From assembly GCA_027082955.1 (NCBI GenBank), contig JALWTA010000044.1, positions 1 to 36,721 of the forward strand: a stretch of 36,721 nucleotides of DNA, written 5' to 3'. The first letter of the stretch is position 1. The number at the start of each line of letters is the position of its first letter. The position numbers and the translations under genes are program-made. This DNA comes from Sulfurovum sp. Lineage in GTDB: Bacteria; Campylobacterota; Campylobacteria; Campylobacterales; Sulfurovaceae. The notes under the pieces are model-generated. The model saw only the letters and a program-made list of their open reading frames with translations, ran no database searches and had not been told where the DNA came from. This document shows positions 24,384 to 31,661 of the stretch, piece by piece.

Positions 24384-24861
24384 CCAAAGCTTCCTTGTAT
24401 TTCGCTGCTTTCTCCTCAAGCTTCATCGCCGCATACGCCGGAGAGGGAGAAGGCAGATAGACCCGTTCTATCTCAAGGTAGCCAAAGTGTGTTTCAAAAA
24501 GTGCTTGTGCCTTTTTGCCTGTAAAAGCGATCTTTTGGATGCTTGGGTAGGATTCAAGCAGTGAGGGAATATCATTGACTATCTCATCTTCAAGCGAACT
24601 GTCAAGCGAATTCTCACGGCTGCAGCTGCCTATCATATCCCAAAGTCCAAGCTTCATCTCTTTGAGCAGCCACAGCTTTTGGTCACGGTTGTGAACTGGA
24701 TATCCTGTAATCCCTTCAAGAATCTTCCAAAACTGGTTTTGAGGATGGGCATAGTAGAAGTTGTTTTCAAACGATTTGATACTTGGAAAAGAGCCGAGTA
24801 TTAGCGTATGGGTATCGCTAAAAACAATAGGATCAAACGGGTGTTGTAACGTTTTATTCAC
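24364..24861 (-). CDS. DNA-deoxyinosine (hypoxanthine/uracil) glycosylase, UDG superfamily
   Basis: A 165-residue base-excision repair glycosylase of the UDG fold, closest to the family 6 hypoxanthine-DNA glycosylases. Signatures: HPFDPIVF at the N-terminus, ILGSFPS (21-27), FYYAHPQNQFW (35-45), GLWDMIGSCSRENSLD (72-87) and the minor-groove loop LPSPSPAYA (136-144). It removes deaminated bases from DNA. The start is GTG at 24861 with AGGAG 6 nt before. The C-terminal residues lie in heptad tract B. The exact substrate within the superfamily is inferred. Confidence 0.85.
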   Translation of the reverse strand: MNKTLQHPFDPIVFSDTHTLILGSFPSIKSFENNFYYAHPQNQFWKILEGITGYPVHNRDQKLWLLKEMKLGLWDMIGSCSRENSLDSSLEDEIVNDIPSLLESYPSIQKIAFTGKKAQALFETHFGYLEIERVYLPSPSPAYAAMKLEEKAAKYKEALGISDQR

Positions 24862-24903
24862 GATCTTCTCCTACAAAAATATAGTATTATTTTAAACCTA
24901 TTC

Positions 24904-24981
24904 GGTGCGTGATTACGCACCCTACCTAAATCCTTAAACCTTAAACCTTAATCCTCACCCCTCAGCGCTCATCACTTACAC
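24904..24981 (+). repeat. palindrome plus heptad tract C
   Basis: GGTGCGT-GATT-ACGCACC (24904-24921), CTAC, then eight CT-initial heptads (24926-24981), for example CTTAAAC twice, CTCACCC, CTCAGCG and CTTACAC. The stop codon of the downstream-reading minus-strand membrane-protein gene is at 24972-24974, in heptad seven. Confidence 0.75.
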
Positions 24982-25451
24982 GCCTTCTGCATATTCCTCA
25001 CCATCAACACCAACAACGCCAACGCAAAAATCTTGAAGTTGATCTCACTCCCTTTATGTGTAGCGACAAATGCAGCAGACTGGGTCATCTTCTCCCCTGC
25101 AAGCTGCATGGTCAAGATATCTGGCAGATAGTAGTGCCCAAACATCAATCCTGTTGCTACCACAAAAAAGGTCGCCACCTGCGTAATGGTATCACGCTCG
25201 AACTTTTTGTACTTGTACCCCTCATAGAGCACTACGGCAATGACCGTAAAGTCCACCAGATAGGAGAGCCGTACAAAATTCTGCGTCATGATCAGCCCTT
25301 CTTGAAAGTGACTTAACACATCTGAGCCAAGCCACTGCTCGGTATGGAACGTAACCGGTGCTACCACGATCCCGGCAAAGAGTCCTGCTCCAAGTGTTAC
25401 TCCAAGCAGTATAAGATAGGCTATCGTTACGCGTCTAAAAATTGGTTTCAT
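24972..25451 (-). CDS. DUF4149-like four-helix membrane protein
   Basis: A 159-residue integral membrane protein with four hydrophobic segments at about 10-33, 60-80, 88-110 and 135-152. The first contains LGVTLGAGLFAGIVVAPVTFH, quoted in part as AGLFAGIVVAPVTF, the pattern of DUF4149/TMEM205-like proteins, and a conserved-looking FVRLSYLVDF follows. The function is unknown. AAGGAAA lies 7 nt before the ATG at 25451. The last codons and stop lie in heptad tract C. Confidence 0.7.
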   Translation of the reverse strand: MKPIFRRVTIAYLILLGVTLGAGLFAGIVVAPVTFHTEQWLGSDVLSHFQEGLIMTQNFVRLSYLVDFTVIAVVLYEGYKYKKFERDTITQVATFFVVATGLMFGHYYLPDILTMQLAGEKMTQSAAFVATHKGSEINFKIFALALLVLMVRNMQKACK

Positions 25452-25522
25452 ATCTGTTTCCTTTTGTTTCTCTTTTGATATTTTTGCCTGAATATCAAAA
25501 ATTTATATTGTGATCTATTTTT

Positions 25523-25584
25523 GGTGCGTGGTTACGCACCCTACATTCACTGTTCACTACTACTTACTACCTGCTACCTACTCA
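25523..25584 (+). repeat. palindrome plus heptad tract D
   Basis: GGTGCGT-GGTT-ACGCACC (25523-25540), CTAC, a short irregular spacer, then five 7-nt units at 25550-25584: CTGTTCA, CTACTAC, TTACTAC, CTGCTAC, CTACTCA. The prmC stop codon (25578-25580) is in the last unit. Confidence 0.7.
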
Positions 25585-26399
25585 AATGCTATCACAAATC
25601 CACGGTCAAGTCCCGCAAGATCCTTGTAAAATGTAACGGATTTTACTCCAACTTCATTAACAAACGCTTGGATGGGTGCTTTTTGGTCATACCCCATCTC
25701 ACATGCCAGCCACTTGATACGCCTTTGTTTCACCTCCAAGATGATCTGCTTGAGCAGTTCATCCCCCACGTTGCCGCCAAAGAGCGCCTCTTTAGGCTCA
25801 TAGTGGGCAACATTGGCTTCCAAAAGGGCATCTTGGGCAATGTAGGGCGGGTTGGAGACCACCATCTCGACAGATTCAGAAACTTCATCGAGTAAATTGC
25901 TCTTGCGCAGTTCTATCTGCTCCGAAACTCCCAAATGTTTTGCATTTTGTGCTGCGATCTTAAGCGGTATATCGCAAATATCCGTAGCGATGATATGCAA
26001 ATGCGGAAACTTGCGTGCAAGAATGATACTGATCGCTCCGCTGCCTACGCCTATCTCAGCAATGGATGTAATCTTCTCTCTTTCAATGATCTTGGCAGCA
26101 TGATCAATCAGAAGCTCCGTCTCCGGCCTGGGGATGAGTACTCCCGGAGCTACTTTCAAATGCACATCATAAAAACTCGCCTCACCGACTATGTACTCAT
26201 AGGGCTCGTGCTTGGCACGTCTTTCTACCAGTCTTTCAAAGCCCGCTGCATCTGCCACAATCTCATCCGGATGCAAGATCAGATAGGTACGATCTTTACC
26301 AAGGTGATGCGCCAAAAGCAGCTCCGCTTCAAACTGCGGACGTTCACAACTTGTTTGGAGCTTTTCTCGCGCCCAGTTTAGGGCTTGTGTTACTGTCAT
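25578..26399 (-). CDS. prmC: peptide chain release factor N5-glutamine methyltransferase
   Basis: A 273-residue SAM-dependent methyltransferase that modifies the GGQ glutamine of RF1 and RF2. The substrate motif NPPY is at 183-186, the SAM loop EIGVGSGAISI at about 115-125, and the linker motif VLIPRPETE at 87-95. It starts 3 nt after the DUF5615 stop, so it is in one transcript with the toxin-antitoxin pair and perhaps the M48 protease. Its stop lies in heptad tract D. Confidence 0.95.
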   Translation of the reverse strand: MTVTQALNWAREKLQTSCERPQFEAELLLAHHLGKDRTYLILHPDEIVADAAGFERLVERRAKHEPYEYIVGEASFYDVHLKVAPGVLIPRPETELLIDHAAKIIEREKITSIAEIGVGSGAISIILARKFPHLHIIATDICDIPLKIAAQNAKHLGVSEQIELRKSNLLDEVSESVEMVVSNPPYIAQDALLEANVAHYEPKEALFGGNVGDELLKQIILEVKQRRIKWLACEMGYDQKAPIQAFVNEVGVKSVTFYKDLAGLDRGFVIAFE

Positions 26400-26402
26400 T
26401 TT

Positions 26403-26756
26403 TTATCCATGCACAATAATACTCTCGCTCGTCAATTCTACAAACCTGTTCTCTTCCAGTACTTCTACAATCTTTTCCAAGTTTGCGACAAATAGCGCTT
26501 GTAACTCTTTATTGCGAATATTTCCTGTATTGATATACAAAAGTTTATAGGGTTTATTTGAAATGAGCAGTGACTCTACAAAATCCATATCTTTTGAGAT
26601 GAGTACACGTTCATCTTTAAGTGAAAGTGCATTCAACTCACTGTCTTTACTTCTGTTTTGATGGGGCAGGTCCAATGTATGTAAAGCATCATGACCTCTA
26701 TAGGAGAGGAACAAAGAGAGTTTTCGCGGAAGTTGTGCATCTAAAAGAAACTTCAT
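26403..26756 (-). CDS. DUF5615 PIN-like toxin candidate
   Basis: A 117-residue protein of the DUF5615 family, a PIN-like (VapC/Mut7-C related) nuclease fold. The N-terminal MKFLLDAQLP stands where the family usually has LxDENLP; acidic residues D6, E40, D56 and D58 (ISKDMDF) could form the metal site. It overlaps the DUF433 stop by one base (TAATG), the usual partner arrangement, so it is presumably the toxin. Activity is inferred, not shown. Confidence 0.8.
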   Translation of the reverse strand: MKFLLDAQLPRKLSLFLSYRGHDALHTLDLPHQNRSKDSELNALSLKDERVLISKDMDFVESLLISNKPYKLLYINTGNIRNKELQALFVANLEKIVEVLEENRFVELTSESIIVHG

Positions 26757-26992
26757 TAAGCAGCATCAACCTTGTAAATAGACTTCACTTGAGACAGTTT
26801 CGAGGCATATTGCAATACCGCCAAAATATCATCATGCTCCAGATCTTCGAAGTCATCCAGTATCTCATCAGGACTCATACCCGAACCCAGAAGTTCAAGT
26901 ATCATCTCTACAGGATAACGCAAACCGCGTATCGTCGGCTTACCGTGACAAATCTCTGTGTCTATTGTAATACGATTAAGCAAATTTTTCAT
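26756..26992 (-). CDS. DUF433 antitoxin candidate
   Basis: A 78-residue DUF433 protein with the family signature ITIDTEICHGKPTIRGLRYPVEMILELL (seen from residue 8; core GKPTIRG at 17-23) and SGMSPDEILDDFEDLEHDDI. DUF433 has a winged or homeodomain-like DNA-binding fold and is commonly paired with DUF5615. It precedes and is coupled to the toxin candidate, as in VapBC-like order. The ribosome-binding site is weak (AGAGA). Confidence 0.8.
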   Translation of the reverse strand: MKNLLNRITIDTEICHGKPTIRGLRYPVEMILELLGSGMSPDEILDDFEDLEHDDILAVLQYASKLSQVKSIYKVDAA

Positions 26993-27029
26993 CGTTATCT
27001 CTTTTTTTTCTCTATTTTACCTAAAAAAA

Positions 27030-28313
27030 CTACTCTCTGTCCATATAGGCAAATATCCCCTCATTGGGCAGTGCCGGCTCTTCAAGCTTTTCTTCTTCAC
27101 CGACAACTGTGTTGCTTGCATCATATCCCATCGCTTTAAGACGCTCGATGATCGGCGGGTGGGTATAGTAAAAGAAGATCACCAGCGGATGCGACTTTGG
27201 AAAAGCTTTGTTCTCAGTAACCAGCTTGAGCAGTGCGGAAATGAGATTTTCCTCTCCGCCCATCTGGGAGCCAAAGGCATCTGCTGCATACTCATTGTGA
27301 CGGCTGACATAGCTCATGAACGGCGTAAAGACAAAGCTTACTAACGGCAAGAGCAGCATCAGCATCGCGATCTTCACTCCCGCATGCGGCACCACACCCA
27401 TTTGGGTAAAGAGGCTCTCAGGCAGGTGACCAAAGAGGAAAAAGACCACAAAGAGCAGTCCGCCCATAAGAGCGATATTTTTCCAGATATCCCCGTGGCT
27501 GTAGTGTCCCAGTTCGTGTCCGAGTACCGCCAAAAGTTCCTCTTTGTTGAGTTTTTCCAGCAGCGTATCAAAGAGCACCACACGTTTACTCTTGCCAAGT
27601 CCGCCAAAGTAGGCATTGAGGCGGCTGTCACGCTTGCTTGCATCCATGACGAAGATGCCGTCACTCTTAAGCCCTACTTTGTGCATCATATCGGTAATGG
27701 CATCTTTGAGCTCACCCTCTTCAAGCGGGTTGAACTTGTTGAAGATAGGTGCAATGAGGGTCGGATAGAGCACATTGACCAATATGGCAACGGCAAAAAG
27801 CAACACAAACCCCCAAAGCCACCACATCTCATAGTTGCTTATGATCCATGCCAACAATGCAAAGAGCACTCCGCCAAGCACAAAAAACATCACCGCAGAC
27901 TTCAACGTATCGGCCACAAACATTTTGGGTGTCATCTTGTTGAAGTGGAAATCATCATCTATCTTAAACTTCTGATAAAGCTCAAAGGGCAGCCCCACAA
28001 TATAGTTGATGGTCACAAAACCATACAAAAAGAGCACTGCCTGCCATACGGTACCCTCCACCTGTACCAGCGAAGAGAGCCACGCAAACCCCTTAATGAC
28101 CCACCAGACAAACATCAGGTAGTCCACAAAATGCTCCACAATCGCCAGCTTCTCCTTGGCAACCGCATAGTTTGCCGCTACCATATATTTGCCCTGCGGC
28201 ATCAGTACCGGTGCCCTTCGCTTTTCTTGATTGATATACCCAATCTGCATCACAGAGATATAGACCCGCATAAAGACATAGAGCGAATAAAGCCCAATAA
28301 TCCATTCCAGCAT
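27030..28313 (-). CDS. M48 family metalloprotease (Ste24/CAAX protease 1-like)
   Basis: A 427-residue multi-pass membrane zinc protease. The zinc motif HELGH is at 266-270 (in LGHELGHYSHGD), with the downstream Glu ligand in EYAADAFG. About six or seven hydrophobic segments are visible, matching the Ste24 plan. I choose ATG 28313, preceded by AAGGA at 8 nt; the frame is open 68 codons further upstream but that part looks like non-coding divergent promoter DNA. The 37-nt gap to DUF433 suggests co-transcription. In bacteria these proteins are thought to serve membrane protein quality control. Confidence 0.9.
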   Translation of the reverse strand: MLEWIIGLYSLYVFMRVYISVMQIGYINQEKRRAPVLMPQGKYMVAANYAVAKEKLAIVEHFVDYLMFVWWVIKGFAWLSSLVQVEGTVWQAVLFLYGFVTINYIVGLPFELYQKFKIDDDFHFNKMTPKMFVADTLKSAVMFFVLGGVLFALLAWIISNYEMWWLWGFVLLFAVAILVNVLYPTLIAPIFNKFNPLEEGELKDAITDMMHKVGLKSDGIFVMDASKRDSRLNAYFGGLGKSKRVVLFDTLLEKLNKEELLAVLGHELGHYSHGDIWKNIALMGGLLFVVFFLFGHLPESLFTQMGVVPHAGVKIAMLMLLLPLVSFVFTPFMSYVSRHNEYAADAFGSQMGGEENLISALLKLVTENKAFPKSHPLVIFFYYTHPPIIERLKAMGYDASNTVVGEEEKLEEPALPNEGIFAYMDRE

Positions 28314-28480
28314 ACATTCTTTCCTTGTATATAAATGCGGCAAAATCACACTTCGATTGTCACTAGTGTATTGCTTGACAATGGCGGTACAACGACAAGA
28401 CGACAGTGCATCAGCCTTTCTTTTCTGAAGATCAATAAAGGGTAATATAGCAAGACGGACTTTAGCAAGCCTTAAAAGAG

Positions 28481-28486
28481 TATAAT
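28481..28486 (+). promoter_or_regulatory. -10 box of the ABC-F gene
   Basis: TATAAT 24 nt before the ATG at 28511, with AGAGG at 28501-28505. The remaining divergent gap (28314-28480) contains an ATTGTCA / TGACAAT inverted repeat around 28357-28382, with CACTAGTG inside, and otherwise nothing I recognise. Confidence 0.55.
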
Positions 28487-28510
28487 TCCACAAAAACAAC
28501 AGAGGCAAAC

Positions 28511-30460
28511 ATGGCACTCATCGACCTTTTCGATATCAAAAAACAGTACGACATCAAGTTGCTTCTTGACGGGGTGGACTTCCACCTCAATGAAGGTGAG
28601 CGTGTCGCCATCGTCGGCAAGAATGGATGCGGTAAATCGACACTCATGAAGATCGCCATCGGTGAAGAAGAGCCCACTGAAGGCAAACGAGTTGTAGACC
28701 GCTCCATCCAGATAGAGATGCTCTCGCAGCAGCCTCTGTTTGACAGTAGCCTCAATGTACGCCAAGCCATCGAAAACGAACTGACCGAACTCAAAGCGGC
28801 AAAGGAACGTTACGATAGCCTCACCGCACAGGTTGCCGAAGATTTTGAGAACAAACAACTGCTTGCCGAGCTTGAGGAGGTTACTGCCTATCTTGATCAC
28901 CACAATGCATGGAGTCTGGATGACAAGATAGAACGCGTTTTGCAGGAGTTCAAACTTAAAGCCTATGAGGACCGTCTGGTTGTCTCACTCTCAGGGGGTG
29001 AGCAGCGGCGTGTGGCACTGGCATCACTTATTTTGAAAAAGCCTGACGTACTGCTGCTTGACGAGCCGACCAACCACCTTGATGTCTATATGGTTGAATT
29101 TCTTGAGGATATCCTGCTTAAAGAGAAGTTTACGCTGCTATTCATCTCCCACGACCGTCACTTCATCGACACCATCGCCACCCGGGTCATCGAGGTTGAA
29201 AACCAAAAACTGGTCTCCTACAAGGGAGGCTACCGTGACTACCTTGCGCAAAAAGAGGCACGCATGCAAGCGTTAGCCAAACAGCACGAAAACCTGCTCA
29301 AACTCCTCAAGCACGAAGAGGAGTGGCTGGGCAAAAGCGTCCGGGCACGGGAGAAACGTAATCAGGGACGTAAAGCCAGAGTCTTCAAGCTAAGAGAAGA
29401 GGCAAAGAAGAACCCTACCCTCATACGCAAAATGAAACTCGAACTCGAACGGGAGAAGAAACACTTCAACCGCGAAAAGAGTGTGGGCAAAAAAAAGATG
29501 CTCTTTGAGATCGAACACCTCCACTACACCATTGCAGGGAAAGAGCTCATCAAAGACTTCTCTACACGTATTTTGCAGCGTGACAAGATCGCTATTGTCG
29601 GTGTCAACGGAGCGGGAAAATCAACCCTGCTTAGACTCCTACTTGGCAGACTCAAACCTGACAGTGGTACCATCAAAAGAGGAGAGTTTTCCATCGGCTA
29701 CTTCGACCAGCACAGAGAGATGCTCAAAGAAGAAGAGACCCTCATTGGCACCTTCTGCCCCAACGGCGGAGACCACATTCAAGTGCGCGGCAGCAATATG
29801 CATGTCTATGCCTACCTCAAACAGTTTCTTTTCCCCGAAGAGTTCCTGACCAAAAAGATAGGACAGCTTAGCGGCGGAGAGAAAAACCGTGTCGCCCTCG
29901 CGCTGCTCTTTACCAAAAATGTCGACTGTCTCATCCTCGATGAACCCACCAACGATCTGGACATCCAAACCATCAACATCCTCGAAGAGCAGCTGCTTAA
30001 CTTCCCCGGTGCCATTCTCTTTGTCTCGCACGACCGCTACTTTGTAGACAAGATCGCCTCCAAACTCTTCATCTTCAAGGGCAACGGCATTGTCGAAGAG
30101 TCCTACCAAAGCTACACCGAATACCTTGAGATTGAAAAAGAGATCAAAGAGATAGAACAGATCGCACAGGATGCCCAGACTTCTGCAACAAAAACGGAAA
30201 AAGCACCCAAGGCAGAGAAGAAAAAACCGACAAAACTCAGCTACAAAGACCAGCGTGATCTTGACATCCTCCCCGATGAGATAGAGGCACTGGAATCCAA
30301 AATAGACGAGCTCAACGCCTGTCTTGCTGATCCAGAGTGTTATGGACAGAAAGGGCTTACTGCATTGAGTGAGGAGCTTGCTGAGGTGGAAAGAATCTAT
30401 GAGGAAAAGAGTGAACGGTATCTTGAGGTGTTAGAGATGTATGAGGCATTGCAGAGTTAG
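28511..30460 (+). CDS. uup: ABC-F ATPase, Uup type
   Basis: A 649-residue soluble protein with two ABC domains and no membrane part. Domain 1 has Walker A GKNGCGKST (36-44), signature LSGGEQRR (160-167) and Walker B LLLDEPTNHLD (181-191). Domain 2 has GVNGAGKST (364-372), LSGGEKNR (453-460) and LILDEPTNDLD (474-484). A charged linker lies at about 245-320, and the C-terminus ends in a coiled coil (about 580-649, DEIEALESKIDEL), as in Uup. ABC-F proteins act on the ribosome; Uup is also linked to DNA structure and ribosome assembly. It is a single gene with its own promoter. Confidence 0.9.
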   Translation: MALIDLFDIKKQYDIKLLLDGVDFHLNEGERVAIVGKNGCGKSTLMKIAIGEEEPTEGKRVVDRSIQIEMLSQQPLFDSSLNVRQAIENELTELKAAKERYDSLTAQVAEDFENKQLLAELEEVTAYLDHHNAWSLDDKIERVLQEFKLKAYEDRLVVSLSGGEQRRVALASLILKKPDVLLLDEPTNHLDVYMVEFLEDILLKEKFTLLFISHDRHFIDTIATRVIEVENQKLVSYKGGYRDYLAQKEARMQALAKQHENLLKLLKHEEEWLGKSVRAREKRNQGRKARVFKLREEAKKNPTLIRKMKLELEREKKHFNREKSVGKKKMLFEIEHLHYTIAGKELIKDFSTRILQRDKIAIVGVNGAGKSTLLRLLLGRLKPDSGTIKRGEFSIGYFDQHREMLKEEETLIGTFCPNGGDHIQVRGSNMHVYAYLKQFLFPEEFLTKKIGQLSGGEKNRVALALLFTKNVDCLILDEPTNDLDIQTINILEEQLLNFPGAILFVSHDRYFVDKIASKLFIFKGNGIVEESYQSYTEYLEIEKEIKEIEQIAQDAQTSATKTEKAPKAEKKKPTKLSYKDQRDLDILPDEIEALESKIDELNACLADPECYGQKGLTALSEELAEVERIYEEKSERYLEVLEMYEALQS

Positions 30461-30463
30461 CAC

Positions 30464-30510
30464 CTCCGGTTTCGAGCCTATGAACGACACGCAGGTGTCG
30501 TTTGCTTAAC
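30464..30510. repeat. 47-bp direct repeat, copy 1
   Basis: Identical over 47 bp to 30551-30597. It begins CTCCGGTTTCGAGCC and ends TTTGCTTAAC, and contains the hairpin AACGACAC-GCAG-GTGTCGTT. It starts 4 nt after the ABC-F stop. It is more GC-rich than the flanks. Confidence 0.85.
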
Positions 30511-30550
30511 AGGGTTGCCCAGCCTTCGCGGCTTCGCTTCGCTACGACCG

Positions 30551-30597
30551 CTCCGGTTTCGAGCCTATGAACGACACGCAGGTGTCGTTTGCTTAAC
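30551..30597. repeat. 47-bp direct repeat, copy 2
   Basis: Second identical copy, 87 nt downstream of the first. The 40-nt spacer is GC-rich with CGCGGCTTCGCTTCGCT. Copy 2 ends 5 nt from the stop of the LysM gene, so the pair fills the whole convergent gap. Its hairpins could terminate both transcripts. Confidence 0.85.
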
Positions 30598-30602
30598 GGG
30601 TC

Positions 30603-31643
30603 TCACCAATAAATCACAACGCTTCTTCTTCCCCATCTTAGGGCTTTTTGTTTGTTCATTCCCATGTAAATATCAATACGTCTTTCGTAGCGTTTGTTCA
30701 TTTTGTCGCGCACACGGTAGGTACCACGCAAACCGCTAATGTGCACTTTGGTACCGTTGCGAAGCCCATAGCGATAGATCAAATCACGGGAAACCGCGAT
30801 AACTTTCATACCTGGGCACAGGCGGTTGTTCCACGCAGCAAGAAACGGTGTTGTATCTGTTTGATGCGGATGTGAAGTATAAGCAGTTGCAATAACTCTG
30901 AGTTTGTGTTTCCCAACTCTTTTAAAAAAACGGGATTGCTTTGATGTAGAGGGGGTTGGACAGATAGGTCTTGTCAGTATATGATGTTCTTTTGAGAAGG
31001 GGATAATCATAATTCTCCCCGGATAGATATCCGCACTGTTAATGATATTATTCTCCTCTGCTAAACGTTTTGGATCAACCTTAAATGTGTTAGACAGTGC
31101 AATCAGTGTATCTCCTTCTTTAACCTCATACGCTCCAGTTAAAAAGGCATCGACCACATCCTGAGGGCGTGGGATTTTCAACACTTGTCCTACTTTGATG
31201 GTATCTTTTTTTTCTAACTTATTGAGCTCTGCCAAACGTTTCAGTTCAATATTGAACATCAATGCGATCTTACTCAATGTATCGCCATTACGCACCTTAT
31301 ATGATCCATATTTTTTCTCTGGAACCTCTTTAGGCTCAACAGTAGGATAGAGGTTTTCAGGAGAAATACCGTTTATATTTCCGGGATAAGCGGTACCTTT
31401 ATAACGTAGAGGAGATTCAATATTAACATAACGGTCCAATACATGGTCGGAACGCTTTTCATAGGAATTTGGTTGATTGCCTGGCTTCGGCTCTTCATTA
31501 GCAGGAGGAAAATATGTATTGTTGTTTTCAGGAAAAGAATGATTTGGCGGTTTCTGATTGTTTCGTATTGTCCAAAACATAATCAACATAAGAAAAACGG
31601 TGACCCCTATCATCCACTTTGACTGGAGTGCTCGTTTTCCCAT
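30603..31643 (-). CDS. LysM and 3D-domain cell wall protein
   Basis: A 346-residue protein with an N-terminal membrane anchor (about 9-26), a Pro/Asn-rich linker (30-110), two LysM modules (about 115-158 and 171-215, with VRNGDTLSKIA and VKEGDTLIALS) that bind peptidoglycan, and a C-terminal 3D (three-Asp) domain at about 248-330. The 3D aspartates appear as D263 (TDTTP), D313 (VRDKM) and D324 (RIDIY), the fold shared with MltA and Rpf-like lytic transglycosylases. It is probably a periplasmic murein-remodelling enzyme. It follows thrC by 18 nt on the same strand. Confidence 0.88.
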   Translation of the reverse strand: MGKRALQSKWMIGVTVFLMLIMFWTIRNNQKPPNHSFPENNNTYFPPANEEPKPGNQPNSYEKRSDHVLDRYVNIESPLRYKGTAYPGNINGISPENLYPTVEPKEVPEKKYGSYKVRNGDTLSKIALMFNIELKRLAELNKLEKKDTIKVGQVLKIPRPQDVVDAFLTGAYEVKEGDTLIALSNTFKVDPKRLAEENNIINSADIYPGRIMIIPFSKEHHILTRPICPTPSTSKQSRFFKRVGKHKLRVIATAYTSHPHQTDTTPFLAAWNNRLCPGMKVIAVSRDLIYRYGLRNGTKVHISGLRGTYRVRDKMNKRYERRIDIYMGMNKQKALRWGRRSVVIYW

Positions 31644-31661
31644 AGTGCCATGTATGTACGC

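Noticed and set aside
24299-25584. CRISPR array made of the recurring GGTGCGT palindromes
   Set aside because: Copies are about 600 nt apart with genes between them, too short for CRISPR repeats, and there are no cas genes.
28314-28517. 68-codon upstream extension of the M48 protease
   Set aside because: It covers the divergent promoter and ABC-F start, has no membrane-protein character and no homology I recognise; the ATG at 28313 has a good ribosome-binding site.
30504-30597. Integron attC-like sites in the 47-bp repeats (GCTTAAC fits RYYYAAC)
   Set aside because: No matching GTTRRRY partner with the expected imperfect pairing was found, and there is no integrase.
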